From NCBI RefSeq assembly GCF_042788235.1, contig NZ_JBHZOL010000095.1, positions 58,903 through 122,902 of the forward strand: DNA of 64,000 nt. The letters run 5' to 3'. Source of the stretch: Sphaerothrix epifaneia. GTDB lineage: Bacteria; Cyanobacteriota; Cyanobacteriia; Phormidesmidales; Phormidesmidaceae. A program made the translations under genes and the position numbers. Positions 42,958 through 52,415 of this stretch are shown here, in pieces. Position 1 is the first letter of the stretch. Every line of letters begins with the position of its first letter. The notes beneath the pieces were generated by a model. The model had not been told where the DNA came from, searched no databases, and was given only the letters and a program-made list of their open reading frames with translations.

Positions 42958-45096
42958 CTATGCTGCCGCCACCGCCAAAGCCCCATCCGCAACGGCAATA
43001 CCCGGTAGCGCGTTCAGCTCAGCTCCACTCAGCGGCTCGCCGCCATATCGCCCTGCTAACCGCGCCAAAGCCCCGGTAAAAGCGGCGTTGTAGTCTAGAG
43101 CTACCTCGTTAGAGATATAGTCTGTGCGGGCATCTTCGTAGGCAAAGTCGCTGGCCGACTTAGGGCCACCAACCAATGCCCCATAGAGAATATGGTCGTT
43201 GACCGCCGGATCTGAAATATTTGTCGTCCCTGAAGCGGCTCGGTGATGCGGATTGAGCGCATAACTTTCGCCAAAACCCACCATGTAGCTAAACTGTCGC
43301 GGGTTGTCGCCCAAAATATAGTCAATCTGCTGCGTTGCAAAGTGGCTGTATTGGCCACCGGGGTCATTCACCGTATCGCTGTAGATGCCCGCCAGAAAAG
43401 CCGTGTTGGCACTATAGCGCAGGGAACCCCACTGATCTAGCCAAGCTAGCCCTCCTTCGGTGTAGGCAACGCTCCCCCCCGGTAACCAGCTATTGAGCCA
43501 GGTTTCTACCTGATTCCGGTAACGAGCCGCGCCTGTTTCTTGCGCCAACATCACGGCTGTGCCGTAGGATTTGTTATCCCAGCTTTGCGTCCAGCCGGGG
43601 CCAATGCTGGTATAGGCCGACTCAGCCTTATTCAGGTAGGTAACATCTGACTGACCGCTCGCTTCTAGCGCTTCGTGCAGCCAGATGGCTCCCCAAGCTA
43701 ACTCATCCTGGTAGCCACTCCAAGAGTTATAAAACTGAGCGCTGTTGGGAATCGAATTAGAATAACTGCCGCGATAGGTATCGGCAAAGGTATAAAGCTG
43801 TTCAGCATTTTGCAATAGCTCATCTGCATAAGCCGCATCGCTAGGCCGAAACACAATAGAAGCCGCTGCCAGCGCCGCTGCCGCCTCAGCCGCCAGATCT
43901 GAACCGGGATGGTCGCGATCGATTTTGAACGCCGGACGGGGCATGGTCATTTCTTCGGGGGCACCCCAGTAGCTGTGATCGACATTGCCATCACCTACCT
44001 GCCCCCAAAAGGCTTGAGTGCCCTGGCTATCGGTCACATGGGCTTTCAGCAGATAGTCAGTGCCCCACTTGATTGCCGCTAGTGCCTCATCTAGCTGCCC
44101 CATCTGGCTATAGGCGTCACCATACGCCTGAACCCCCCAGCTCAGCAGCGTCATTGAAGCGGCCATCGGCAGGCCAAATTTGACGTGATCGCCTGCGTCG
44201 TAGTAGCCGCCTGTGAGGTCAACGCCCACCGCTGCTCCGTCGGCAAGGGCTGAGTCTCCTCGCCATTCAATCCGATGGTCGGCTGGCAATGCTCCCGATC
44301 GCTGGGCTTCATAAAACAGAAAAGATTTTTGCAGGGCTTCTCCATAGTTAAAAGCACCCGTTCCTGAATTGGCAGGCGGGGGCAGCGGGGTTGGGGGCGG
44401 CGGGGCGACAGGTGGCGGCACAGGAGCAGGTATAGCAGCCACGTCATTATCTACAATGCTGCCACTGCCTTGGTTGTCCGTTAGGCGAGCGCCGCTGGCA
44501 TTGCTCAGCTTTAGGGTTAACGTTTCTGACGGCTCTACTTGGGTGTCGTCTACAGTGGGCACTGAGATTGTCTTTTGGGTTTCACCGGGGGCAAAGGTGA
44601 GTTGACCGCCTGTTGGCTGAAAGTCTTGCGAAGCCTGGGCGCTACCGTTTTCAGTGGTGTAGTCGAGCGTAACCGGGGTAGCACTTGCCTGAGAAAGCGA
44701 CACCGTAAAGTTGAGGTTGCTGCCTTCGGTTGCTGTGGCATCGCTAATGGTTACTGTAGGCGGCGGTGGGGGCGTTGGCGAGGCAACGATCGGCGGGTCG
44801 GCCTCTAGCAGGCGCAGGCGGGTCGGCTGGTTAGAGCTGCCTTCAGGCTTTTGACCGTTAAAGCCAAAGCGAACACTCTCTCCGGGGGCAATCGAGCGGT
44901 TCCAACTGAGATTAGAGACGCTGTAAGTATTGCCCGTTTGGTTGAGGTTGCCATTCCAAAGGTGCGCAATTGTAAACGGCGCTTCAAAGGCTACCTGCCA
45001 TTGATCGATCGCTTGGGTACCCGTGTTGGTGATTATGATTTCGGCAGTAAAGCCTGTGCCCCAATCATTGAGAAGGTTGAATTCTACTTTATTCAT
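42958..45096 (-). CDS. GH9 family endoglucanase with CBM2 and Calx-beta modules
   Basis: A 712-residue multidomain glycoside hydrolase. Residues about 1-103 form a CBM2 (FNLLNDWGTGFTAEIIITN, WQVAFEAPF), then a Pro-rich linker. A Calx-beta domain follows at about 115-215 (VTISDATATEGSNLNFTVSL, IVDND end), then a second Pro-rich linker and the GH9 catalytic domain from about 245 (FNYGEALQKSFLFYEAQRSG). The GH9 signature with the Asp pair is GGYYDAGDHVKFGLP, and near the C-terminus are NPHHRAAS and DYISNEVALDYNAAF, the last with the acid Glu. The enzyme should cut cellulose or a related beta-1,4-glucan. There is no signal peptide. ATG 45096 is chosen; a GTG directly before it is the alternative. 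The enzyme may be exported by type I secretion or act inside. It converges with the SDR gene. Confidence 0.88.
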   Translation of the reverse strand: MNKVEFNLLNDWGTGFTAEIIITNTGTQAIDQWQVAFEAPFTIAHLWNGNLNQTGNTYSVSNLSWNRSIAPGESVRFGFNGQKPEGSSNQPTRLRLLEADPPIVASPTPPPPPTVTISDATATEGSNLNFTVSLSQASATPVTLDYTTENGSAQASQDFQPTGGQLTFAPGETQKTISVPTVDDTQVEPSETLTLKLSNASGARLTDNQGSGSIVDNDVAAIPAPVPPPVAPPPPTPLPPPANSGTGAFNYGEALQKSFLFYEAQRSGALPADHRIEWRGDSALADGAAVGVDLTGGYYDAGDHVKFGLPMAASMTLLSWGVQAYGDAYSQMGQLDEALAAIKWGTDYLLKAHVTDSQGTQAFWGQVGDGNVDHSYWGAPEEMTMPRPAFKIDRDHPGSDLAAEAAAALAAASIVFRPSDAAYADELLQNAEQLYTFADTYRGSYSNSIPNSAQFYNSWSGYQDELAWGAIWLHEALEASGQSDVTYLNKAESAYTSIGPGWTQSWDNKSYGTAVMLAQETGAARYRNQVETWLNSWLPGGSVAYTEGGLAWLDQWGSLRYSANTAFLAGIYSDTVNDPGGQYSHFATQQIDYILGDNPRQFSYMVGFGESYALNPHHRAASGTTNISDPAVNDHILYGALVGGPKSASDFAYEDARTDYISNEVALDYNAAFTGALARLAGRYGGEPLSGAELNALPGIAVADGALAVAAA

Positions 45097-45532
45097 CACT
45101 TGCAGATTTAAGATATGTCTAGGCGATCGCGCCCGATTGACAGCCTCAAGCCACCGCTAACCAGTCTGTTTGCGGCCAAGGCGATCGCATCAATCCATGA
45201 CGCTTATCCTGCACCCGGGTAGATGCCGAAATCGGTTTGAGAAGGCGGTAGTCCCGTAGACGAGCTAAACAAAACCAGCTCCAGAACGGGTATTTAGAAA
45301 CTAGGGGAGGGCTTCGGTTGTAATAGACCCAGAATTGACCAACGAGTTCCGGTCAATGGCTCGTTAACCGGATAACTCAGGCTCTAAACTAGAGCCGCCG
45401 ACCAAACAACAGCGATCGCTACCAGATTTGAGCCACTCAAATAGCGGCAACCCCCTAACAAAAAGCCGCCTGCCCGCTGCCCTTACCCTTATGCGTTAGC
45501 TCTACCACCCGACCGTACCTTGTCCCCCAGCC
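45097..45532. other. intergenic region between divergent GH9 and GT-C genes
   Basis: About 436 bases containing HIP1-type octamers (near 45122, 45180 and 45410). No gene is supported. It must hold the upstream signals of both neighbours. No clear promoter or operator is recognised. Confidence 0.4.
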
Positions 45533-47155
45533 ATGGATCGCAACATTTCTCAGCCAAACCAGCCCACCCAGTTTTGGCGAGTGCTGGCCAACTCTCCTCA
45601 TAGGGCGATCGCCTTGGTTTTTGGGCTTTCGTTTCTGGTTACGGCCAGCATGGGTTCGCTGCACTGGCCAGTGCCGCTTATTCACAACGAGTTTGCTCAT
45701 TTGCTCACGGCAGACACAATTGCCTCTGGCCGTTTCGCCAATCCTACCCATCCCCTTTTTGCTTTTTTTGAAAGCATACATATTTTGCAACAGCCTAGCT
45801 ATGCGGCCAAGCTACCGCCAGGAGCCGGACTTTTTTTGGGGCTGGGTCAGCGATTGGGGGGGGATCCGGTGTGGGGTATTTGGCTAACCACGGCGATCGC
45901 TACCAGCGCTGTGTACTGGGCGCTGTGGGGTTACTTTAAATCGCCGTGGGCGCTGGGGGGAACGGGTTTAATCTTTTTAGATATTGGCATTTTGCACCAC
46001 TGGTCGCAGTCTTATCGAGGGGCGATGGTGGCCGTGCTGGCAGGGGCGCTGATGTGGGGGGGGCTGATCCGCCTGATCCGCAGGCCAAAAGCGGTGAATG
46101 CCATTTTGCTAGCTATTGGCCTGGGTCTATTAGCCAATACCCGACCGCTAGAAGGGCTTTTTTTTGCCCTACCAACGGCAGTGGTGCTAGCTGGCTGGCT
46201 GCTACAGGCTCCTAATCGCCCTATGCTGAAGCGACGCTGGCAGCGCGGTGGCCTGCCGTTGCTGGTGGCTTTGGTGCTGGTGAGCAGCTTGACGATGGCC
46301 TACAACAAAGCCGTGACGGGCAACCCGCTGAAATTTCCCTATTCAGTCTACGAGCAGCAGTATACGGTTGTGCCTGCTTTTTTGTGGCAAGACTACCGCC
46401 CTGTCCCCGACTTTCCCAACCAGCAGTTGCAGAAATATAGCGACTGGCAAGCTGAGCGCTTTGAGCGTATGCGGCAAAAGCCCCTCTGGCGTATCTTAAC
46501 CCTGCGAACTGAAGATCTGCTGTTTGACGCCGCCAATGCCTGGTTTTGGATATTTTTGCTGATTATACCGCTGGTTTATTCAGCCTGGATTCGGCAGCCG
46601 TGGTTACAGCTAGCTTTTATCTCACTGCTGTTGCTGCTGTCTACACGCTATTTGATTTTGCCGAATCGGCCTGATCAGCTAGCACCGGGCACAATTGCGA
46701 TCGCCTTACTGATGACCGCCTGTGTCCAAAAGCTGGTGCAGGCGGCCGCGCAGCGCTCAAAGCAAAAAAGTCGCTGGCCGTCTTGGCAGCAAGTTTTGTT
46801 GATCGCCTTTTTGCTCTACCTTTTGCTCAAGCTGCCCTATAAGTATGCCAACCCCGGCTTTATCAACGGTGGCGTTTCCGAAACGCCTCGTGCTCGTCTG
46901 GTAGAAGTGCTCACGGCGTTACCGGGTAAAGACGTGGTTATCGTCCGCTTCAATCCTCAAACTTCTTATAAAGAGGCTTGGGTTTATAACCCTGCCGATA
47001 TTGACAGTGCCACCATTATTTTTGCCAACGATTTGGGAGATGAAGCCAATCGGCAGCTTTTAGACTACTACTTAGAACGCCAGTTCTGGCTACAAACGTT
47101 TGATGCTCAAGGGCAACCGCTACCGATTCAGCCCTATCTATCCGCTTCAGACTGA
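45533..47155 (+). CDS. polytopic membrane protein, GT-C/GT39-like glycosyltransferase
   Basis: A 540-residue protein with about eleven hydrophobic segments. In the first loop VPLIHNEFAHLLTADTIASG has the acidic residue and layout of GT-C proteins (DE or NE in place of the catalytic pair), then ANPTHPLFAFFESIHI and KLPPGAGLFLGLGQRLGG. The soluble C-terminus (residues about 440-540) carries GKDVVIVRFNPQ. This is a plausible polyprenyl-phosphate-sugar transferase, but its acidic pair is less clear than in the two other GT39-like proteins here. The stop overlaps the tail of the convergent hybrid kinase by 9 bases. The substrate is unknown. Confidence 0.65.
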   Translation: MDRNISQPNQPTQFWRVLANSPHRAIALVFGLSFLVTASMGSLHWPVPLIHNEFAHLLTADTIASGRFANPTHPLFAFFESIHILQQPSYAAKLPPGAGLFLGLGQRLGGDPVWGIWLTTAIATSAVYWALWGYFKSPWALGGTGLIFLDIGILHHWSQSYRGAMVAVLAGALMWGGLIRLIRRPKAVNAILLAIGLGLLANTRPLEGLFFALPTAVVLAGWLLQAPNRPMLKRRWQRGGLPLLVALVLVSSLTMAYNKAVTGNPLKFPYSVYEQQYTVVPAFLWQDYRPVPDFPNQQLQKYSDWQAERFERMRQKPLWRILTLRTEDLLFDAANAWFWIFLLIIPLVYSAWIRQPWLQLAFISLLLLLSTRYLILPNRPDQLAPGTIAIALLMTACVQKLVQAAAQRSKQKSRWPSWQQVLLIAFLLYLLLKLPYKYANPGFINGGVSETPRARLVEVLTALPGKDVVIVRFNPQTSYKEAWVYNPADIDSATIIFANDLGDEANRQLLDYYLERQFWLQTFDAQGQPLPIQPYLSASD

Positions 47156-49189
47156 ATTGAGCCGTTGGTGTAGCATTTGCAGCAGGTCTTCGGTGGTAAA
47201 CGGTTTGGCCAAAAATTGCTGAAACCCCAGCGCCTTGGCTCTGGCAACGGCTTCTTTAGAGGTCAGGCCACTCATGGCGATCGCGCAGACATCAGGCTTT
47301 AAGCGGTTCATTATCGTAATTGCGGCTAACCCATCCATCACAGGCATCATTAAATCCATCAGCACTACGGCAATTTTGTCTTTGTGGTCAGCAAAAAGGG
47401 TGATCGCCTCCATGCCATCGCTGGCAGTCAGCACCTGGTAGTGATAGGTTTCTAGCGTTGCTTTGGTAATTTCGCAAATGGCCAACTCGTCATCTACCAC
47501 CAGCACCAGCTGCTGCTGCCCAACCGGAAGCTCGGCACCGGGGGCAACAGGCGGCGCGATCGCAGCCTGACTAGCGGGCAAAAAGATTTGAAACTGGCTG
47601 CCCTGATCAACCTGGCTCTGAACATCCAAAAAGCCGCCGTGGCTTTTGACAATGCCCAAGACTGCCGAAAGCCCCAACCCCGTACCCTGGCCAATGGCCT
47701 TTGTGGTAAAGAACGGATCAAAAATACGCTGAATCACCGCTTCTGACATGCCCGTTCCCGTATCGCTCACACTCACTACCACATAAGCACCGGGTTTAGC
47801 CTCCAAATATCGTCTAGACGCTGCTTGGTCAATCAGGTGATTCTCAGCTCGGATCAACAGTTCGCCGCCTGTCGGCATGGCATCGCGAGCGTTGACGCAA
47901 AGGTTAACAAACACCTGATGTAGCTGGGTCGCATCACCGGAAACAGCCCAAAGATGGGTCGGTACATCCAGGCAAACCTGAATCGACTTGGGCACCGTCT
48001 GCTGGATAATGCGTTTCACTTCTAGCAGCAGGTGTTTAAGCTGCAAATAGCCGCGTTTGCCCTCTACGCCTCTGGCAAAAGACAAAATCTGCTTAACCAG
48101 GTCGGCTCCTCGCTGGGCGCTATTGTCTAAGGTTTTGAGCAGATCTTGTGACTGCTCATCCAGGTTAGTGATCTTGAGAGGCAGCAGCTTTACCACCCCC
48201 AAAATGGGGGTCAAAATGTTGTTGAGGTCGTGGGCAATACCGCCTGCTAGCGTCCCCAGACTTTCTAGGCGCTGCGCTCGCAAAAACTGCGCCTCTAGCT
48301 GCTTTTTCTCTGTAATGTCCATGTGAATGCCAATCAGCCGCTGCGGCAAGCCACTGGCATCCCGCAGTAGACTGCTTTTGACGGTTATCCAGCGGGTTTC
48401 GTTGGGCACTGAGCTAATGCGAAACTCAATATCTAAACCATGGCCGCGACTGACGGCTTGCCAGATGGCTGACTCAACCGTGGCGCGATCGTCAGGATGA
48501 AGTGCTGCCAGCCAATCGTCATAGTGCTGAGCCGTCAGGCCGTACAATTCTTCTAGTTCAGCGCTCCAGGTGATGGCATTAGAGCGAATATGCCACTCAA
48601 ATGTGCCAATTTTGGCCGCTTGCTGAGCTAAAACTAGGCGTTCTTGAATTTGCTGGCGTTGGGTCACCTCTCGCTGGAGCTGCTCGTTGGCGGCTTTGAG
48701 TTCAGCGGTGCGCTCTTGTACGCGCAACTCCAAAATTTCGTTGGCAGCTTGCAAAGCCTGGGCAGATTGCTTGCGCTCGATCGCATAGCGCAGCGATCGC
48801 ACCAGACTGTCTTGGTTCATCTGGCGCTTAAACAAATAGTCTTGAGCGCCACGCCGCACGGCTTCTACGGCTAACTCATTGTCGTTGGTGTTGGTTAGCA
48901 CCACAATCGGCAAATTGGGAGCCTGCTGCACCAAAGCCTCTAGAGAAGCCAGCCCAGTACTATCGGGCAGGGTCAAATCTAGCAAAATACCGTTGAAACA
49001 GCCTGACTGCAACTGGGCGATCGCCTCAGATAGCCGCTTGACATGAGTAAGCTGAAAGCGGCTAAACAAAGAGCCTTTGAGCAGTTCTTGTAAAAGTCTG
49101 GCTTCTGCTAGATTGTCTTCTACCAGCAGCAGATTAACAACCGACTGGCTCTCTAAAGGTCGGGTGGTAGCGTGGCAGTCTCCAACCAA
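47147..49189 (-). CDS. hybrid histidine kinase REC-PAS-HisKA-HATPase-REC
   Basis: A 680-residue signalling protein. It starts at TTG 49189 inside the preceding receiver gene (37-base overlap), after GAGG at 5 bases; no ATG is available. Its order is: receiver (NLLLVEDNLAEARLL, ILLDLTLPDS) at 18-135; coiled coil (EILELRVQERTAELKAAN) at 140-185; PAS (IGTFEWHI, WITVKSSLL, DITEKKQLEAQF) at 185-305; HisKA (LAGGIAHDLNNILTPIL) at about 310; HATPase (NLCVNARDAMP, DTGTGM, GTGLGLSAV); then a second receiver (VLVVDDELAICEI, VVLMDLMMPVMDG). It is the third gene after cph1 and rcp1, so light input could feed this kinase. Phosphate probably moves to one of its own receivers or to a downstream protein. Confidence 0.88.
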   Translation of the reverse strand: MVGDCHATTRPLESQSVVNLLLVEDNLAEARLLQELLKGSLFSRFQLTHVKRLSEAIAQLQSGCFNGILLDLTLPDSTGLASLEALVQQAPNLPIVVLTNTNDNELAVEAVRRGAQDYLFKRQMNQDSLVRSLRYAIERKQSAQALQAANEILELRVQERTAELKAANEQLQREVTQRQQIQERLVLAQQAAKIGTFEWHIRSNAITWSAELEELYGLTAQHYDDWLAALHPDDRATVESAIWQAVSRGHGLDIEFRISSVPNETRWITVKSSLLRDASGLPQRLIGIHMDITEKKQLEAQFLRAQRLESLGTLAGGIAHDLNNILTPILGVVKLLPLKITNLDEQSQDLLKTLDNSAQRGADLVKQILSFARGVEGKRGYLQLKHLLLEVKRIIQQTVPKSIQVCLDVPTHLWAVSGDATQLHQVFVNLCVNARDAMPTGGELLIRAENHLIDQAASRRYLEAKPGAYVVVSVSDTGTGMSEAVIQRIFDPFFTTKAIGQGTGLGLSAVLGIVKSHGGFLDVQSQVDQGSQFQIFLPASQAAIAPPVAPGAELPVGQQQLVLVVDDELAICEITKATLETYHYQVLTASDGMEAITLFADHKDKIAVVLMDLMMPVMDGLAAITIMNRLKPDVCAIAMSGLTSKEAVARAKALGFQQFLAKPFTTEDLLQMLHQRLNSV

Positions 49190-49596
49190 AATTCCTCAAT
49201 CCCCCGAACAATTTTGAATAGCTGTGCCAGATTGCGCGACTTTGAGATGTAGCAATTGACGTGTAGATCGTAGCTTTTAAAGATGTCCTCCTCGTTGCGT
49301 GAAGTGGTTAGCACAATGATAGGAATATGCTTGAGAGCCGGATCGGTCTTGATTTCGGCCAAGACCTCCCGGCCATCTTTTCGCGGCAAGTTCAAATCGA
49401 GCAGGATGAGATCGGGACGGACTGCGCCAGCGTGATCCCCATCCTGCCGTAGATACTCCATTGCCTCAATCCCGTCGCGGGCCACGACGACCTGACACTG
49501 CAAGGATGTGCTTTTGAGCGCTTCTTGAATCAGGCGAATATCTCCCCGATTATCTTCGATTAAAAAGATAGTTGGCTGATTTGTGTCCGTTGCCAT
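49153..49596 (-). CDS. rcp1: Rcp1-type response regulator receiver
   Basis: A 147-residue stand-alone receiver. The acidic pocket is IFLIEDNRGDIRLI, the phospho-accepting Asp is in LILLDLNLPRKDG, the Thr is in PIIVLTTSRNEEDI and the Lys in NCYISKSRN. The dimerising extension IEEFWLETATLP is characteristic of Rcp1, the partner of Cph1. There is no output domain, so it acts as a phosphate shuttle or allosteric partner. It overlaps the end of cph1 by 47 bases and the start of the hybrid kinase by 37 bases, giving a tightly coupled cph1-rcp1-kinase operon. ATG 49596 is clear. Confidence 0.93.
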   Translation of the reverse strand: MATDTNQPTIFLIEDNRGDIRLIQEALKSTSLQCQVVVARDGIEAMEYLRQDGDHAGAVRPDLILLDLNLPRKDGREVLAEIKTDPALKHIPIIVLTTSRNEEDIFKSYDLHVNCYISKSRNLAQLFKIVRGIEEFWLETATLPPDL

Positions 49597-51856
49597 GATG
49601 GCGATCGCGGCCTCCTACAGGGATGGTGAAATAGAAGGTAGCGCCTTGCCCCAGCGCTGAATCGACCCAGATTTGACCTCGGTGGCACTCAGCAATTTTC
49701 TTGCAAATAGCTAACCCCATACCAGAGCCAGGATATTCATCGCGCGTATGCAAACGCTGGAAAATGACAAAAATGCGATCGGCAAACTGGGGATCAATGC
49801 CAATGCCATTGTCTTTGACCGAAAACAACCAGGCATCTTCTTGACGTTGAGCGTTGATATGAATGCGCGGCGGCTGATCGGGCTGCTTAAACTTGATAGC
49901 ATTGCCAATCAGATTTTGAAAAATCTGCATAAGCTGCGTACTGTCAGCCACAATCGTTGGCATCGCCTCAAAGATGATTTCAGCTTCCGTCTCTACAATG
50001 CGGCGGCGTAAATTGTTGAGCGCCTGCTGGAGCGGCTCTTCTACGTTAGTTAACTGCCACTCAATGCCTTTGAGGTCAACCTTTGAGTAAGCCAACACAT
50101 CATCAATCAGCGTTTGCATCAGGCTCACCCCTTCAACCGCAAAGCCAATAAACTCTTTCGCATCCTGGTCTAGAGCGGCGTCGTAGCGCATTTCTAACAG
50201 TTGCACAAAGTTAGCTACCTGGTTGAGCGGCTCTTGCAAGTCATGAGACGCTACATAGGCAAACTTCTTCAGTTCGGCGTTAGAGCGCTCTAGGTCTTGG
50301 GTTAACAATGCCAGTTCTTCAGCTTGCCGCAACACAATGTTGACAATGGCCTTGCGAAGTTCTAGCGTCGCTTTAATTTCTACTGGCTTCCAGGGTAGCG
50401 ACTTCAGCCGCACGGTTTCTTTCCACAGTTCAAACGACTGGCGCGGACAGAGGCGCAGATTGCCAGCGTCATTTTTTAGCTCGTAGGCGTTGTTAGGATC
50501 ACCCCCCCAATTGACAGTCTGCAAAACTTCAGGGCGGAACCACAGCACATAGCTACGTTTGGAAAAGGGAATCGCCAATAAGCCGCTGGCTACATCCTTA
50601 AAACGTTCAGCGTCAGAGTAAACCAGCGGCAGAGAATCGGTGTAAAACACTTCTTCGTCCACGTTTTTGGCTAACCACTGCACCAGGTAGTTAAGTTCTT
50701 CTTCAGCAGGTGTGCGACCCAGGGTCGTCCACTGACCGTTGAAGCAAATAGCCGCCCCTTGAGCGCCCGCCAGCGCTAGCAAATTCGGCTGATAGTGAAC
50801 TAAGCCATTGATAAAGTGCTCGTCTTCTGACATGCGCTCAATCAGGGCAGACTGTACTTGAGCCAGCTTCATTCGATAGGCGTAGTCGGCTTCTTCTTCA
50901 CGGGTAGAGATTTCAGCAAAGATAACTCGACCCAAAAATTCACAAGCTTTGCGTAGCTCGTAGGGAACTTGCTTAGGTGTGCGGTGGTGGCAGGCAATTA
51001 GCCCCCAAAGCTGCCCATCTTTCATCAGCGAAATGGTTAGCGAGGCTCCCACCTTCATGTTGTGCAAGTATTCTAGGTGGCAGGAATAGGCACTGCGCAA
51101 AATTGACAGCATCAGATCCGTGGGCTGCTGGGTCACTGGGTTCTGCTGCGGATACAGAGCCGTTGGTTCGGCGGTGGCATCAGGAATGACGCGAATCCAG
51201 TTAGACAAAAACATTTGCCGCGCCACCTGGGGAATGTCTGACTCAGGGTAATGCAGCCCCAGGTAAGATTCCATCTCAGCGTGGCGATCTTCAGCAATCA
51301 CTTCGCCGTGCCCATCGTGATCAAACTTGTAAAGCATGACGCGATCGAAGCCAGTGACGTTGCGGACTTCGCGGACGATCACCTGACAAAAATCTTGCAG
51401 GCTAGAGGTTTCGGCTAGCTGATTGATTGAGGCTCTGGCGAGGTGATAGAAGCTGAGGAAGGGAATGTTTTCTTGGGTGAGCGCTGGCTCTAACTCCAGA
51501 ATTAAAAAGCCATCGGCATTGCGGTGAAAGATGGCATCAAAAACCCGGTAGTCGTCACCTTCTCGGCGTACCCAAACCTTAGTGGGGTTGATGAGTTCTA
51601 AGTTGTCGTAAGCTAATCCGGCTTTGAAGCGATCGACCTGGAAGGGATCCAACAGGTCTTCCAGGTTTTTTTGCAAGATGGCGTCTAATGCTAGGCCAAA
51701 GGCGGTTGTAGCATTGCGGCTTACCTGCAAAATGCTGAGGTCAGGCTCTTGCAAAACCAGCAAAATACCGTGGGGTTGGACTTGAGCGAGCGTATGAATT
51801 TCAGGCTGCTTCAGGCGGTTTAAGTTAATGGCTTGATTTTCTAAAAGCTCACTCAT
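49550..51856 (-). CDS. cph1: cyanobacterial phytochrome Cph1 (PAS-GAF-PHY-histidine kinase)
   Basis: A 768-residue photoreceptor, nearly the length of Synechocystis Cph1 (748). It has an N-terminal PAS (VQPHGILLVLQEPDLSIL), a GAF domain (FDRVMLYKFDHDGHGEVIAE, YPESDIPQVARQMF) with Cys259-His260 in AYSCHLEYLHNM, the same residue number as the phycocyanobilin-binding Cys of Cph1, and a PHY domain (LPLVYSDAERFKDVASGLLA). A HisKA (FAYVASHDLQEPLNQVANF) and an HATPase (NLIGNAIKFK, DNGIGIDPQFADRIF, GSGMGLAICKKIAE) follow. It senses red and far-red light and phosphorylates Rcp1, the overlapping next gene. It ends in GRDRHHGNGHK, within the overlap. ATG 51856 is used; the 559-base region upstream holds the operon promoter. 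Confidence 0.95.
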   Translation of the reverse strand: MSELLENQAINLNRLKQPEIHTLAQVQPHGILLVLQEPDLSILQVSRNATTAFGLALDAILQKNLEDLLDPFQVDRFKAGLAYDNLELINPTKVWVRREGDDYRVFDAIFHRNADGFLILELEPALTQENIPFLSFYHLARASINQLAETSSLQDFCQVIVREVRNVTGFDRVMLYKFDHDGHGEVIAEDRHAEMESYLGLHYPESDIPQVARQMFLSNWIRVIPDATAEPTALYPQQNPVTQQPTDLMLSILRSAYSCHLEYLHNMKVGASLTISLMKDGQLWGLIACHHRTPKQVPYELRKACEFLGRVIFAEISTREEEADYAYRMKLAQVQSALIERMSEDEHFINGLVHYQPNLLALAGAQGAAICFNGQWTTLGRTPAEEELNYLVQWLAKNVDEEVFYTDSLPLVYSDAERFKDVASGLLAIPFSKRSYVLWFRPEVLQTVNWGGDPNNAYELKNDAGNLRLCPRQSFELWKETVRLKSLPWKPVEIKATLELRKAIVNIVLRQAEELALLTQDLERSNAELKKFAYVASHDLQEPLNQVANFVQLLEMRYDAALDQDAKEFIGFAVEGVSLMQTLIDDVLAYSKVDLKGIEWQLTNVEEPLQQALNNLRRRIVETEAEIIFEAMPTIVADSTQLMQIFQNLIGNAIKFKQPDQPPRIHINAQRQEDAWLFSVKDNGIGIDPQFADRIFVIFQRLHTRDEYPGSGMGLAICKKIAECHRGQIWVDSALGQGATFYFTIPVGGRDRHHGNGHKSANYLFNRR

Positions 51857-52415
51857 GACTGACCTCCGTATACCAGAAAGAAGAGTTCACAGAACAAATA
51901 GCTAAACACAATTAAACGCAGCATAGGAATTTCAAGTTTTGGGATCGCAACCAGCGTTGTTGGCAAGTATCAATGAATCTGGAAAAACTGATTGAATTTG
52001 GCAAATCCTCAAAGTTAGCAATCAGGGGCAGCGGTTAGGCATGAGCGGGCTACCGCCTAATTACTATCAGCTTGCTTAGTCAACTATAGAGCAGAGCTTT
52101 TGAGTCTGAGTTTGACAGGTCTTATACCGATTGCTGCATTTGGATGGCGCTTTAAGGAAAGCAACATTAAATAGAAAAAGTCTGTTCCGCTTTATATTTC
52201 GCAACTTGAAGTGCTGAGCTTGCTGTCGTGGACAATTATTATTTGTGCCGACGACCAGCCGGAGAAAATTAAGTCACTCTCAGCCTTTGTTAAAAGAAGC
52301 TAAAAATTTTAGAAACCTGAGGTTGGCGATTTTGAGGGCGCGATCGCCCTTTAAATATTCTTTTTTGGTTACAAAAGTCTGGTTATGTCTATGAAAGGTT
52401 ACTTTTGCCGGAGCT
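51857..52415. other. intergenic region upstream of cph1-rcp1 operon
   Basis: About 559 AT-rich bases. It holds the promoter of the phytochrome operon and lies beyond the end of the Rcp1-like gene on the same strand. I see no ORF of credible length, no tRNA and no clear operator. It could contain a 5' leader or small RNA. Confidence 0.4.

Noticed and set aside
45455..45790. 111-codon minus-strand ORF overlapping the start of the GT-C gene
   Set aside because: Basic sequence with no domain, antisense to a clear membrane-protein gene.
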